In this document: one piece after another, positions 52,969 through 61,859 of the stretch | Layout of the letters: every line of letters starts with the position of its first letter | Position numbering within the stretch: the first letter of the stretch is position 1 | From: Psychrobacter arenosus | GTDB lineage: Bacteria > Pseudomonadota > Gammaproteobacteria > Pseudomonadales > Moraxellaceae | Assembly (NCBI RefSeq): GCF_904848165.1 | Contig: NZ_LR884459.1 | Location: forward strand, 1,054,001-1,118,000 | DNA length: 64,000 nucleotides | Reading direction: 5' to 3' | Notes under the pieces: generated by a model | What the model was told of the DNA's origin: nothing | Database searches by the model: none | Seen by the model: only the letters and a program-made list of their open reading frames with translations | Position numbers and translations under genes: made by a program

Positions 52969-53184
52969 TGGGCTATTAATTAATTAATGAATTCATAACC
53001 AACCATCTAACCATAACGACTCATTAAACACTGACTGGTCTCAAGCGTCAAAGCCGTAAGATAATTTGTTATACTTAGCGGCTTGCGTGGACTCAGTGCC
53101 TTATACGCTACTTAATATCTTTGTTTAATCTAGTTATACCCAACCTATTTATCCCTAAAATTAAAATCATTGATTGGATTTATC

Positions 53185-54258
53185 ATGACCGATTCTGCTA
53201 AAAACCCTACTAACGACAGTACCCCTAGACGTATCTTAACCGGGATTACCACCACCGGTATTCCGCATTTAGGCAACTATGTAGGGGCTATTCGTCCCGC
53301 TATTCAGTCTATACAAGACAGCGATGACGAAGCGTTTTTCTTCTTAGCGGATTATCATGGCATCATTAAGTGCTATGACCCGCAGCAGATTCATGAGTCC
53401 ACCAAAATCATCGCCGCCACTTGGCTCGCTTGTGGCCTTGACCCTGAGCGCGTGACTTTTTACCGCCAGTCGGATGTGCCAGAAATCCCTGAATTAGCTT
53501 GGGTATTAAACTGCTCATGTGCCAAAGGGTTAATGAACCGTGCTCATGCTTATAAAGCGTCTGTCGATGCCAATATGGAAAAGAACGACGTTGATCCCGA
53601 TCAAGGAATTACCATGGGCTTGTTTGGCTATCCGGTATTAATGGCAGCGGACATTCTTATGTTTAATGCCACGCATGTGCCTGTTGGCCGCGATCAAATT
53701 CAACATATTGAGATGGCGCGCGATATCGCCGGTACCTTTAACCACAAGTACAAAGAGCTCTTTACCCTACCTACCGCTATGGTCGATGACGACATGCCGC
53801 TATTGACCGGACTTGATGGTCGTAAAATGAGCAAAAGCTATGGCAACACTATCCCTTTATTTGGCGATAATAACCCACAAGTTGATGCCGAAAAGCAGAT
53901 GCATAAAGCCATTATGAAAATTGTCACTAACTCGCAGTTGCCTGAAGAAGCTAAGAACCCAGACGACTCTGCAATCTTTGAAATCTATAAAGCTTTTGCT
54001 ACTCCCGCAGAAGTGGCTGAGATGCGTGCAAGATATGAGTCTGGTATCGGTTGGGGTGAGGCCAAAGAAGCGTTATTTGATAAGATTAACTCAGAGGTCG
54101 CGCCTTTCCGTGCCCGCTATAATGAGCTAATGGCGAACCCTAAAGAGTTGGAAGAAATCCTACAGATGGGGGCGGAAAAAGCCCGTCGTCATAGCCGCAA
54201 GCAATTGGACAAAGCCCGCCGTGCCATTGGTATTAAACCTTTAGCAAAGCTGAAATAA
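53185..54258 (+). CDS. trpS: Tryptophanyl-tRNA synthetase
   Basis: Class Ic synthetase that charges tRNA-Trp. The 357-residue product shows [13 protein letters not shown] (HIGH-like), [28 protein letters not shown], and the KMSKS motif [11 protein letters not shown] chose ATG 53185 over TTG 53170, which would add five residues. The last 25 residues are basic. It is followed after 3 bases by scpA, so they are likely co-translated. Confidence 0.95.
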   Translation: MTDSAKNPTNDSTPRRILTGITTTGIPHLGNYVGAIRPAIQSIQDSDDEAFFFLADYHGIIKCYDPQQIHESTKIIAATWLACGLDPERVTFYRQSDVPEIPELAWVLNCSCAKGLMNRAHAYKASVDANMEKNDVDPDQGITMGLFGYPVLMAADILMFNATHVPVGRDQIQHIEMARDIAGTFNHKYKELFTLPTAMVDDDMPLLTGLDGRKMSKSYGNTIPLFGDNNPQVDAEKQMHKAIMKIVTNSQLPEEAKNPDDSAIFEIYKAFATPAEVAEMRARYESGIGWGEAKEALFDKINSEVAPFRARYNELMANPKELEEILQMGAEKARRHSRKQLDKARRAIGIKPLAKLK

Positions 54259-54261
54259 TCC

Positions 54262-55248
54262 ATGTCGTTAACCGATAGTCCGTCAGGTCGTAAGCAAGAT
54301 AGCGACCATGACCATCCCGACAGCATGAGCACTGATATTGATGCTAACATCAGTGTTGGCGCTCCTACTGCTACGGGGACTCAGGCAGCTAGCACCGCCG
54401 TGCGGATTTATCAGACGGCTATCGAGGCGTTGCCAGACGACTTATATATTCCGCCACAAGCGTTTGCGATTTGGCTCGAGCAATTTGAAGGGCCACTCGA
54501 CTTTCTCCTGTATTTGGTCAAAAAGAATAACTTCGATTTGACTGATACGGCTATTTTGCCGATTACTGAGCAATATCTAGCCTATATCAATGCTTTAGAT
54601 GAAGATCACTTTGAGTTGGCAGGTGATTATCTACTGATGGCCTCTACCCTTATTGCGATTAAAACCGAGTTATTATTACCGTTACCTGAAAATACGCAAG
54701 GCGACGGTGAGGTGCGCGATCCGAAAGCAGAGCTCATCGCCCGTTTAGAAGAGTATGCGCAGATTAAAGAGGCCAGCCGCCGTTTGGATGCTTTGGTGCG
54801 GCTAGAGCGGGATGTCTTTGTAGCGATGGCGAGTTTGCCTAATCCTGAAGTTATGGCAGCGCAACTGCCTAATTATCCTGCTACCTTGTTGGTGGATAGT
54901 CTACTGAAAATGCAACTTAAGCCCGATTATCAGATGCATACGGTGAAAGCAGATAGCGTTCCCTTAGAAGACCGCATTGCCAGCATCACCCGGCAGCTGT
55001 CAGAACGCGGCGAAGGTCGCTTTGCGGAGCTACTGGATAGATCGCAAGGTCGTTTGGGGGTTGTGGTCAGCTTCGTCGCGGTATTAGAGCTGATTAAACG
55101 GCATTTGATTGTCGTGGATTATCAGCCTGAAACTACAACTAATAGTCTGGCAAGCAATGACCCAGATCAAGTTGACACTGCCGCGCGCAATGAAGATGAT
55201 TTTGCGAACTTTACCCTGTCCGAACTGTCGCTAAAGTGGGTTAGCTAG
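54262..55248 (+). CDS. scpA: Segregation and condensation protein A
   Basis: Kleisin subunit of the Smc-ScpAB condensin. The 328-residue product has a Ser/Asp/Thr-rich N-terminus (1-65), then F-E-G-P-L-D-F-L-L-Y-L-V-K-K-N, the family hallmark, D-I/T-x-x-I-L-P-I-T-E-Q-Y-L and Y-L-L-M-A-S-T-L-I-A-I-K-T-E-L-L-L-P. A C-terminal winged-helix region (V-V-V-S-F-V-A-V-L-E-L-I-K) follows. The ATG at 54262 is 3 bases after the trpS stop. No smc gene is in the window. Confidence 0.93.
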   Translation: MSLTDSPSGRKQDSDHDHPDSMSTDIDANISVGAPTATGTQAASTAVRIYQTAIEALPDDLYIPPQAFAIWLEQFEGPLDFLLYLVKKNNFDLTDTAILPITEQYLAYINALDEDHFELAGDYLLMASTLIAIKTELLLPLPENTQGDGEVRDPKAELIARLEEYAQIKEASRRLDALVRLERDVFVAMASLPNPEVMAAQLPNYPATLLVDSLLKMQLKPDYQMHTVKADSVPLEDRIASITRQLSERGEGRFAELLDRSQGRLGVVVSFVAVLELIKRHLIVVDYQPETTTNSLASNDPDQVDTAARNEDDFANFTLSELSLKWVS

Positions 55249-55293
55249 TTTTTTAATTCTCTGTAAATTTTAATTCATTATCGTGACTATCCT

Positions 55294-55947
55294 ATGAGCG
55301 TTTCCGCTAATTCTACCGCTGCTACTGACGACCCTTCTGAGTCGTTAGCGGCTCCTAAATCAGTTGATACTAAATCTCACTCTACTAGCAATGACGCTCA
55401 GTCTATTGCGGACTCGCACGCGCGCTTCGAGACTTTGAGCCGCTATATCGAGGTTTTGCTGCATGCCTCTGAAACCCCGCTTAATGACAGTCAACTGCGG
55501 CGGCATTTATCGCTCTCTAAACCAGAATTAGAGACGGCATTATTAGTGTTGCAGCAGCGTTTATCGACTGGGGTATTACAGCTTAACCACTCCGCTACCG
55601 GCTATCGGCTACAGATTACAGATCGTTATAGCGGTTTGATTCAAAAGGTCTTTCCCCAGCGGTTAGAGAATCTAAGCCAAGCCCTGCTTGAGACCCTTAG
55701 CGTGGTCGCCTATAGACAACCGGTCACCCGTAGCGATATTGAGCAAATTCGCGGGGTCACAGTCTCGAGCAATATATTACGCCAACTGTTTGATAAAGGT
55801 TGGATTGTAGAAAAGGGTTATAAAGAAACCTTGGGTCGTCCAGCGCTCCTCCATACTACCCCTGAGTTTCTGGATGCTTTTGGGTTAGCTAGTTTAGATG
55901 AACTCCCGTCCCTGCCGGATTTGGGTGCTATATCACAGCCGGAGTAA
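55294..55947 (+). CDS. scpB: Segregation and condensation protein B
   Basis: KITE subunit of the Smc-ScpAB complex with two winged helices. The 217-residue product has a Ser/Asp/Thr-rich first 45 residues, then the first winged helix (Y-I-E-V-L-L-H-A-S-E-T-P-L) and the hallmark L-S-V-V-A-Y-R-Q-P-V-T-R-S-D-I-E-Q-I-R-G-V with G-R-P-A-L-L-H-T-T-P-E-F-L. It follows scpA after 45 bases and precedes rluB, the usual scpA-scpB-rluB order. Confidence 0.94.
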   Translation: MSVSANSTAATDDPSESLAAPKSVDTKSHSTSNDAQSIADSHARFETLSRYIEVLLHASETPLNDSQLRRHLSLSKPELETALLVLQQRLSTGVLQLNHSATGYRLQITDRYSGLIQKVFPQRLENLSQALLETLSVVAYRQPVTRSDIEQIRGVTVSSNILRQLFDKGWIVEKGYKETLGRPALLHTTPEFLDAFGLASLDELPSLPDLGAISQPE

Positions 55948-56227
55948 TGACGCTATATTTTCACTCATCAGCTTTTGGCGAACAATTACAGTATTTATCC
56001 TACATTTAGCGTAAACTATGCCTGTATTTTTGCCTGTGACCTATCTATAGTAATAGCTAATTACCGCATTTATTATTTTAGTCAGCAGCTTATTTGCTTA
56101 AGAGCAAACAGGCGCTAATATCGACCCCTTTTGCTACTGTGCCTTTAGAGAGACCCTATTTTTAACAAGTACAGTCAGTTATTCACATTGCGAAATGTGC
56201 CACCCACCGATTCAAGGAGTTATTCCC

Positions 56228-57361
56228 ATGAGTAAACCTACCCACCCTACCCGTAATCCCCGCAACCCTAAGCTGTCTACGCCGGATCCAGAAGCGGAAA
56301 ACTATAATTTAGATGGCGAAGCTACCGTAGCGACCAAAGTCAGCACGGCGGGTACCGAAAAATTGCAGAAAGCACTAGCGCGTATGGGCCTAGGTTCACG
56401 TCGTCAGATGGAAGAAGTCATCAAAGCCGGTCGTGTTTCTATTAATACCAATGCCGCTAGCATCGGTGATCGCGTCGCTCAAGGCGATGAAATCCGTGTC
56501 GATGGCCGCTTGATTAAATACAAATCTGAAAATGAAAAGCGTCGCCGTATTATTGCCTACTATAAGCCTGAAGGTGAAATCTGCTCGGCCAATGATCCAG
56601 AAGGTCGTCCGACTGTTTATGACCGTCTGCCTAAATTGACCCATGACCGTTGGGTTATGGTCGGCCGCCTCGATATTAACTCGACCGGCCTATTGCTATT
56701 CACTAACGACGGCGAGTTGGCGCACCGTTTGATGCACCCATCAAATCAAATCGAGCGCGAATACGCTGTGCGGGTATTGGGTGAAGTGACCCCGCAAATC
56801 GCCAGTAAACTGACTGCCGGCGTCGAGCTTGAAGATGGTCTAGCGAAATTTGATGATATCCAAGAAGCCGGTGGTAGTGGCGTCAACAAATGGTATAACG
56901 TCAAACTCAAAGAGGGCCGTAACCGTGAAGTTCGTCGTCTGTTTGAGTCGCAAGATCTAAAGGTCAGTCGCCTACTGCGTACTAAATATGGCAGCTTTAG
57001 CTTACCTAAAGAGCTGCGTACTGGTCGTTTCCTTGAGCTCGACAAACGCGATATCCATGATTTGACTGACTTGGTCAATCTGCGTCCGCGTCAAGGCACA
57101 GGCCTATACGGTATGGCCAAGCGTAAGCAAGAGCGTATTAAAGATAAGCCGTTGAAAGCGCGTCGTAGCCGTACGTCTGACCGTATTGAAAGTGGTAGCC
57201 CGGCGAGTAAAGGTCGTCCTGCTAGCTCAGGTGGTCCTGCCAGTAAAGGCCGCTCAGGTACTGCAGGTAGCCCCGCTAGCAAAGGCCGTTCTGAAGGTCG
57301 CAACCGTTCTGATCGTCCAAATGGTACTGATACTCGCGGAACTAAACGTGGTCGCTCGTAG
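56228..57361 (+). CDS. rluB: 23S rRNA pseudouridine synthase RluB
   Basis: Converts U2605 of 23S rRNA to pseudouridine. The 377-residue product has an S4 RNA-binding domain (45-95: L-Q-K-A-L-A-R-M-G-L-G-S-R-R), then the RsuA/RluB catalytic core with V-G-R-L-D-I-N-S-T-G-L-L-L-F-T-N-D-G (catalytic Asp) and K-L-K-E-G-R-N-R-E-V-R-R-L-F. After residue 300 there is a basic Gly/Ser/Ala/Arg-rich tail with four S-K-G-R units. I chose ATG 56228 (AAGGAG about 8 bases upstream), not the frame opening 33 bases earlier. Confidence 0.93.
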   Translation: MSKPTHPTRNPRNPKLSTPDPEAENYNLDGEATVATKVSTAGTEKLQKALARMGLGSRRQMEEVIKAGRVSINTNAASIGDRVAQGDEIRVDGRLIKYKSENEKRRRIIAYYKPEGEICSANDPEGRPTVYDRLPKLTHDRWVMVGRLDINSTGLLLFTNDGELAHRLMHPSNQIEREYAVRVLGEVTPQIASKLTAGVELEDGLAKFDDIQEAGGSGVNKWYNVKLKEGRNREVRRLFESQDLKVSRLLRTKYGSFSLPKELRTGRFLELDKRDIHDLTDLVNLRPRQGTGLYGMAKRKQERIKDKPLKARRSRTSDRIESGSPASKGRPASSGGPASKGRSGTAGSPASKGRSEGRNRSDRPNGTDTRGTKRGRS

Positions 57362-57400
57362 ACCTTTATAAAAAAGTACAGATTGTAAAAACAGCTCCAA

Positions 57401-57440
57401 AAAAACCCCTTGTATTAAGCAACTAGTACAAGGGGTTTTT
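57401..57440. terminator. Bidirectional terminator after rluB
   Basis: AAAAACCCCTTGTA pairs with TACAAGGGGTTTTT, a long perfect stem, with tails for both strands. It lies between rluB and the convergent three-gene cluster. Confidence 0.88.
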
Positions 57441-57485
57441 CGTGGGTATCGCTATAATGGTTTAGGCATGCCCATAGCTTAGTAA

Positions 57486-57516
57486 CTTATTAGCTTATTA
57501 GCTTATTAGCTTATTA
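57486..57516. repeat. 8-base tandem repeat, about four units
   Basis: CTTATTAG is repeated three full times and a fourth partly. It is a short simple repeat at the 3' end of the minus-strand cluster, likely to vary in copy number by slippage. Confidence 0.85.
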
Positions 57517-57526
57517 AAATTACAGC

Positions 57527-58114
57527 CTAGGATTTATCATCCAACTTTTGCAAATAACGCTGCATAATCAATAACTCCTGATAGCTACTGTCGCGACATT
57601 GCGCCAGTAAATTATCCAAACGCTGCTCGGTTGACGCTAATAACGCCGCTAATACGCCTAAATCTGAGCTAAGCGCCTCGGAATTAGTAGTAGACGTTGC
57701 TGTAGCGAATTTAGGTAGACTGGCCATACGCTGTTGATGCTGCGCTAGGATATGATAATGCTTAAGCATCTCTGGCAGACGCTCATTTAATAGTTTACGG
57801 AGGGTGAATTGCGCTTCACTGGTGGGCACGGTGTTACCCTGCTGGGCTAAATCCTCTAGCCATTGTTGATAAATATCTGCCTTGTGGTCGATACGAGATA
57901 ATTGCTCCAGCAGTTCTGCAGGAAGATACGTCAGCACTGCATCATCTAACGTTAATTGCATGAGATTGGGCAACGCTAGCGGCTCGGATGGCGGCGTATA
58001 AGTTAGAGTACCCGGAGTAATACCGACGGCACGGTGGAAAGCATACCACCCTTTGCGGCCAATATAAGCTATGCCTAAGGTAGATACTAGCGCTACGCCA
58101 ATTAATAAACTCAT
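57527..58114 (-). CDS. Membrane-anchored protein of a three-paralogue cluster (member A)
   Basis: A 195-residue protein with one N-terminal membrane segment (2-20). A helical C-terminal domain (about 70-190) includes F-T-L-R-K-L-L-N-E-R-L-P-E-M-L-K-H-Y near 104-120, then L-A-S-T-E-Q-R-L-D-N-L-L and M-Q-R-Y-L-Q-K-L near the end. The same pattern recurs in the two genes upstream. The arrangement (I/L-x-x-L-L/I-x-x-x-L/I-P-x-x-L-x-x-Y, then a helix ending L-D-x-L-L) resembles the XpaC-type domain found beside TelA toxic-anion genes, but this is only motif-level. It is last gene of the cluster. Function unknown. Confidence 0.65.
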   Translation of the reverse strand: MSLLIGVALVSTLGIAYIGRKGWYAFHRAVGITPGTLTYTPPSEPLALPNLMQLTLDDAVLTYLPAELLEQLSRIDHKADIYQQWLEDLAQQGNTVPTSEAQFTLRKLLNERLPEMLKHYHILAQHQQRMASLPKFATATSTTNSEALSSDLGVLAALLASTEQRLDNLLAQCRDSSYQELLIMQRYLQKLDDKS

Positions 58115-58235
58115 AAGCCTTTGTGCCTGAATGGCCCCTTTGCGAATGGTTAGCCGCTTATAGCTAATAATTACAGCCTAATACTTCATCATGATAATAA
58201 AAATTCCTACTAAAACCTGCTGCCAAAAACTAAGG

Positions 58236-58784
58236 CTATAGCGCCTCATCTTCAAAACGTTGCTTTAAGTAGCGATTGGCTACCAATAGCTTTTGACCGT
58301 CTTTATGGTAGGAGGCATTCAGTAACTCGTCAAATTGCGCGTTGACCGTATTTAAAACTTCCAACAACGCTTCTTTACCGGTGACATTTGAGTTTTGAAT
58401 CTTGGTGGTGTCGGTACGGTCGCCATCTAAATCATGCAAACGGCGATAATCTTTAATCGCTTGCGGCACGTGTTTGTCCATCAAGTTTTTAATCATCACA
58501 TAGGTTTCAGTGACCGTATCTTTATCATCAATGACGCCATCATTATTGGTATCGCCATAAATTAGCCGCAGCTTTTCACCCTTTTCATTGATCTGCGATA
58601 AGGTCAGTTTGATATCTTGCGGCAAGCTTTTTTCAGGGATATAGCCCAATTGCGGCATGGCTTTATACTCAAGCATCTTAGGCTGAGTCAGTTTTTTGAC
58701 GCCGCGGTAGCCCAAATAGAGCCCAGCAGCAGGCAGCGCGCCGTATAAGACAAACATCAAAAACATGGCGGTTAACTGGGTCAT
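58236..58784 (-). CDS. Membrane-anchored protein with EF-hand loop, three-paralogue cluster (member B)
   Basis: A 182-residue protein with one N-terminal membrane segment (5-25). Residues 78-89 read D-T-N-N-D-G-V-I-D-D-K-D, a complete EF-hand calcium loop (ligands at 1, 3, 5, 9, 12 as D, N, D, D, D), directly before the shared domain: I-K-N-L-M-D-K-H-V-P-Q-A-I-K-D-Y (98-113), and F-D-E-L-L ... N-R-Y-L-K-Q-R-F near the end. A second acidic D-L-D-G-D-R-T-D follows (118-125). AGGA lies 8 bases before the ATG. It is middle gene, 82 bases after member C. Function unknown. Confidence 0.65.
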   Translation of the reverse strand: MTQLTAMFLMFVLYGALPAAGLYLGYRGVKKLTQPKMLEYKAMPQLGYIPEKSLPQDIKLTLSQINEKGEKLRLIYGDTNNDGVIDDKDTVTETYVMIKNLMDKHVPQAIKDYRRLHDLDGDRTDTTKIQNSNVTGKEALLEVLNTVNAQFDELLNASYHKDGQKLLVANRYLKQRFEDEAL

Positions 58785-58866
58785 AGTCCAAATCCTAACT
58801 GTACAATTTTAAAATTTAACGCCTTAAATTTAGCAGCGTTATGCCTGTATTTTTGTATTTATTGGT

Positions 58867-59640
58867 TTAGCTTTTAGTGCGGCTTTTTACATAACGATGC
58901 GTTGAGGCCAAGCGATTGAGGACAGTATTATGCAACTCGTCCAATAGCTCATCGAGCTCGTAATCAATCTCTAAGAATAAATCCGTCAACATATCCCCTG
59001 CCGTCATTTTACCCTGAACGGTATTATTGCGGGTACGATGCGGGCTAAAGCGCAGCAGCTGCTCATAATGATTGAGAGCTTCAGGAATGCTCTCATTGAT
59101 CAGCTTATCAATCACAAACTGACGCTCGCAAATCCACTCTTCTTGCTCGCCATGCAGCTCACTAGACCACTCCCGATAGCGGCCCAATTTTTGATTAATA
59201 CGATCTAAAATAGCGACCGCCTCAATAGGCATGGCGTTGAGCGTACGTTCATCGACGACGTGGATAAGTTCAGTCATGATAGGGCAGCGTCCGTGTTTTA
59301 AGGTCCATAAAGTAGCAGGATCAAAAGGGGGGCGATTGGGAGAGCGATAGTGCTTTCTGTTTTCTAAATAGCGGTCGGTCAAGGGCGTGGGCGATAGATG
59401 GTTATTCACCTGTGCGACGGCGGCTGATACCCGCTCTGCTCTTGAGCGCTGATTGTCACGCTCGGTAGGGTCTGCACGCTCTTGCGCAGGCGTTGTTGCT
59501 GGTTGGGCCGCTTGTTGCTGCTGCGCCGCGACTGAACCGGGATAAGTCAATGGGGGTAGCGTCGCTCCATTTAGCAGAGCCTCGACATCACGAGATGCCG
59601 GCTCGGTCAACGATTTAAACATTCTGGCTAGACTGACCAC
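58867..59640 (-). CDS. Soluble protein of a three-paralogue cluster (member C)
   Basis: A 257-residue protein without an obvious membrane segment. It has a Gln/Ala/Arg-rich first part (35-75), then the shared helical domain: V-A-I-L-D-R-I-N-Q-K-L, F-V-I-D-K-L-I-N-E-S-I-P-E-A-L-N-H-Y-E-Q-L (about 173-193), and I-D-Y-E-L-D-E-L-L-D-E-L with S-T-H-R-Y-V-K-S at the end. Start GTG 59640 has AAGGTGAG with 5-base spacing; ATG 59622 is the alternative. It is first gene of the presumed operon C-B-A. Function unknown. Confidence 0.65.
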   Translation of the reverse strand: MVSLARMFKSLTEPASRDVEALLNGATLPPLTYPGSVAAQQQQAAQPATTPAQERADPTERDNQRSRAERVSAAVAQVNNHLSPTPLTDRYLENRKHYRSPNRPPFDPATLWTLKHGRCPIMTELIHVVDERTLNAMPIEAVAILDRINQKLGRYREWSSELHGEQEEWICERQFVIDKLINESIPEALNHYEQLLRFSPHRTRNNTVQGKMTAGDMLTDLFLEIDYELDELLDELHNTVLNRLASTHRYVKSRTKS

Positions 59641-60087
59641 TATTGCTCACCTTATGTCACGCAAACGGGCGCGACCGTATTCACATCAATTCTGTTACGC
59701 CGTTGGTATTACCGTACTCTTTATAACTGCCGTTTTGCCACGCTCTTGCTTAGCTTTAGCCTTTTGCGACCGGACCTAATGGTTATTATTATGCGCTCAG
59801 CAATGCTTATAATACCTTTATCACCGCTAAAACTCTGTACAAAAAAAGCAAGTGTTTGCCTAGCCATAGCGATATGGCTTAAGATACGTCCTCTTTGCCC
59901 ATTAGTGGCTATATGACTAGCTATACTACCCGACTTATGACCACTCAATGCAGCGCTTGCCTTAGTCTATTATCCAGTAGTTATTAGTCTAATATGAGGG
60001 TATTAAGCGGTATAAATCAAGTCAAACTTCCCCCCTCTCCTCCTCCTCGGTTTTATATTGCCAGTTTTTGCTTCAATTAGGACAGTC
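59641..60087. other. Divergent intergenic region (cluster / LysE exporter)
   Basis: About 447 bases with the promoters of the three-gene cluster (minus) and the exporter gene (plus). A 75-codon minus-strand frame (59721-59948) shows no family resemblance and poor start context. No repeat or RNA gene seen. Confidence 0.4.
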
Positions 60088-60684
60088 ATGCCAGATTTTA
60101 TCTCAGGGTTTGCGGTTAGTTTTTCGCTAATAGTAGCAATCGGCTCACAGAATGCTTTTATTTTGAAGCAAGGTTTAAAGCGCGAGCACGTCTTTGCGGT
60201 CTGTCTTTTCTGCGCTTTATCTGATGCCGTATTATTATCTGCTGGGGTGGCTGGTTTTGGCGCTATTACTGCCCGTTATCCTGACTTTATAACTTTCGCT
60301 AAGCTCGGCGGCGCGCTCTTTTTATTAGTCTATGGTTTACTCAGTTTGTACGCCAGTGCGACCAAAAGCCATGCTATGACTACGACTGGTACGACTACCA
60401 GCAGCTTGAAACAAGCCTTGCTACTCTGTATCGGATTTACCTGGCTCAATCCTCACGTTTATCTCGATACCTTAGTGATGGTGGGGATGGTATCGACCAA
60501 TGCCGCCAGTAAAGTTTGGTTTGCCATTGGTGCTATTACCGCCTCGGTGTCGTTCTTCTTCGCGTTAGGGTATGGCGCGCGCCTCCTTGCCCCTATCTTT
60601 ACCAAACCGAAAGCTTGGAATATTTTGGATGCCCTGATTGGTGTGTTAATGCTCTATCTCTCTTGGCATCTATGGCAAAGCTAA
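60088..60684 (+). CDS. LysE/ArgO family amino acid exporter
   Basis: Inner-membrane exporter of basic amino acids in characterised relatives (LysE of Corynebacterium, ArgO of E. coli). The 198-residue product has about six hydrophobic segments and the family motif I-V-A-I-G-S-Q-N-A-F-I-L-K-Q-G-L (18-33), plus F-T-W-L-N-P-H-V-Y-L-D-T near 118-130. I chose ATG 60088 (AGGA 6 bases upstream) over the ORF opening 30 bases earlier. No LysG-type regulator is adjacent. ArgO is the better parallel by length. Confidence 0.88.
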   Translation: MPDFISGFAVSFSLIVAIGSQNAFILKQGLKREHVFAVCLFCALSDAVLLSAGVAGFGAITARYPDFITFAKLGGALFLLVYGLLSLYASATKSHAMTTTGTTTSSLKQALLLCIGFTWLNPHVYLDTLVMVGMVSTNAASKVWFAIGAITASVSFFFALGYGARLLAPIFTKPKAWNILDALIGVLMLYLSWHLWQS

Positions 60685-60743
60685 GGATAGGGACATTAAT
60701 TGCCGTAGGGTTAGCTGTTGTAAGCAGTCCTAGGGCTTAGACA

Positions 60744-60776
60744 ACCTACAAAACCTACAAAACCTACAAAACCTAG
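60744..60776. repeat. 9-base tandem repeat, about 3.6 units
   Basis: ACCTACAAA is repeated three times and followed by ACCTAG. It is a simple repeat in the 3' region of the exporter gene; slippage is likely. Confidence 0.85.
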
Positions 60777-60786
60777 TAATTAGGCG

Positions 60787-60822
60787 AAAAAAAACAGGGC
60801 ATCGACAATGTCCTGTTTTTTT
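60787..60822. terminator. Bidirectional terminator between exporter gene and marC
   Basis: AAACAGG pairs with CCTGTTT, extended by CAT/ATG inside, with A and T runs at the ends. It serves convergent genes. Confidence 0.75.
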
Positions 60823-60875
60823 ATGAGTACGGCTGTTATGGTCAATTCAGCTAAATCGCCGACTGCTTTAAACCG

Positions 60876-61514
60876 CTATAGCAACTGCGGAAACAGCGTG
60901 CGCAAGCCACTAACAATAATTTCAATAGAGACAGCAGCCAATAACATGCCCATGATTCGACTCATAATATTGAGACCGGTATCGCCCAAAAAGCGGCTGA
61001 TACGACCCGCCATCATTAATGATAAATAGCAGAATAAGCTAATGAATAACCCAGCGATAATCACCGCTGATACCCGCCAGATGCCTGAAATCTGCGAAGA
61101 ATAAATAATAACGGTCGAGATACCACCAGGACCAATCATCATCGGGATAGCAATCGGTACTACCGCAGCACCCATACTGGCGGGCGCTTGAATATGATCG
61201 ACATCGAAGTTTTCTTGATCCGGCTTTACCGGGTTGCCCTCACCATTCATCATATTAATGGCGATTAAGAAGACCAACACCCCACCGGCAACTTGGAAAG
61301 AGCCGATAGAAATACCCAAGCCTTGCAACAGACTGGAGCCCGCTACGGTAAAAAAGGCAATGGTAATAAAAATAGTAAAACAAGATATCCGAGCGACTTT
61401 ACGGCGGTCGGCCATCGAGTAACCACGCGTCAAATCCAAAAACAGTGACAGGGCACCGAATGGGTTAATTAGCACCACAAATGCTAAGACGATTTTGATG
61501 ATTTCTGTGTCCAC
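60876..61514 (-). CDS. MarC family membrane protein
   Basis: A 212-residue integral-membrane protein with six hydrophobic segments, opening with I-I-K-I-V-L-A-F-V-V-L-I-N-P-F-G-A-L-S-L-F. It also has the family segments V-P-I-A-I-P-M-M-I-G-P-G-G-I-S-T-V and I-M-S-R-I-M-G-M-L-L-A-A-V-S-I-E. Relatives include YchE and YhgN of E. coli, and the function of the family is not settled (it is not clearly a drug pump). It is a lone gene, 345 bases after nadC on the same strand. Confidence 0.9.
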   Translation of the reverse strand: MDTEIIKIVLAFVVLINPFGALSLFLDLTRGYSMADRRKVARISCFTIFITIAFFTVAGSSLLQGLGISIGSFQVAGGVLVFLIAINMMNGEGNPVKPDQENFDVDHIQAPASMGAAVVPIAIPMMIGPGGISTVIIYSSQISGIWRVSAVIIAGLFISLFCYLSLMMAGRISRFLGDTGLNIMSRIMGMLLAAVSIEIIVSGLRTLFPQLL

Positions 61515-61859
61515 AGCGAACTCACTTTAGCCGAAATGTCTGGTGAATTACCCTTAAAACAGCGATAGTAATCGCCGTTAGTTCAGCTATTAGTTGACTG
61601 AGCTTTTGACCCTGATTTAATAGCTGGCGTAAATGCTTATTGAGCGAATTAAGGGCAATGCCAATTGCTTGCTAATCGTCACAGGACTGACCGCAAATAA
61701 AAGGCGGCCATTGTAACATACCTTGTTTTTATGACACGATTTTTCAAAACTTATTTTGACTATTTTTGTCTGTTGCTGACTGTTTAAAAGGGGTTGCTTT
61801 GACCAATAAAGTCCGCGCTAATGCTAGGATTTTAGCCCACCTTAGCTACCTTACTCTCC
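61515..61859. other. Intergenic region between marC and nadC
   Basis: 345 bases, carrying the marC promoter (minus strand). No hairpin with a T-run follows nadC in a convincing way, and no ORF or RNA gene is evident. Confidence 0.4.

Noticed and set aside
57486..57516. Possible CRISPR-like or iteron array
   Set aside because: Units are only 8 bases, directly adjacent and without spacers; a simple slippage repeat explains it.
59721..59948. 75-codon minus-strand open frame between the cluster and the LysE exporter gene
   Set aside because: Poor start context and no recognisable family; judged chance.
60744..60776. Possible iterons
   Set aside because: Short tandem 9-mers in an exporter-gene 3' region, without any replication gene nearby.
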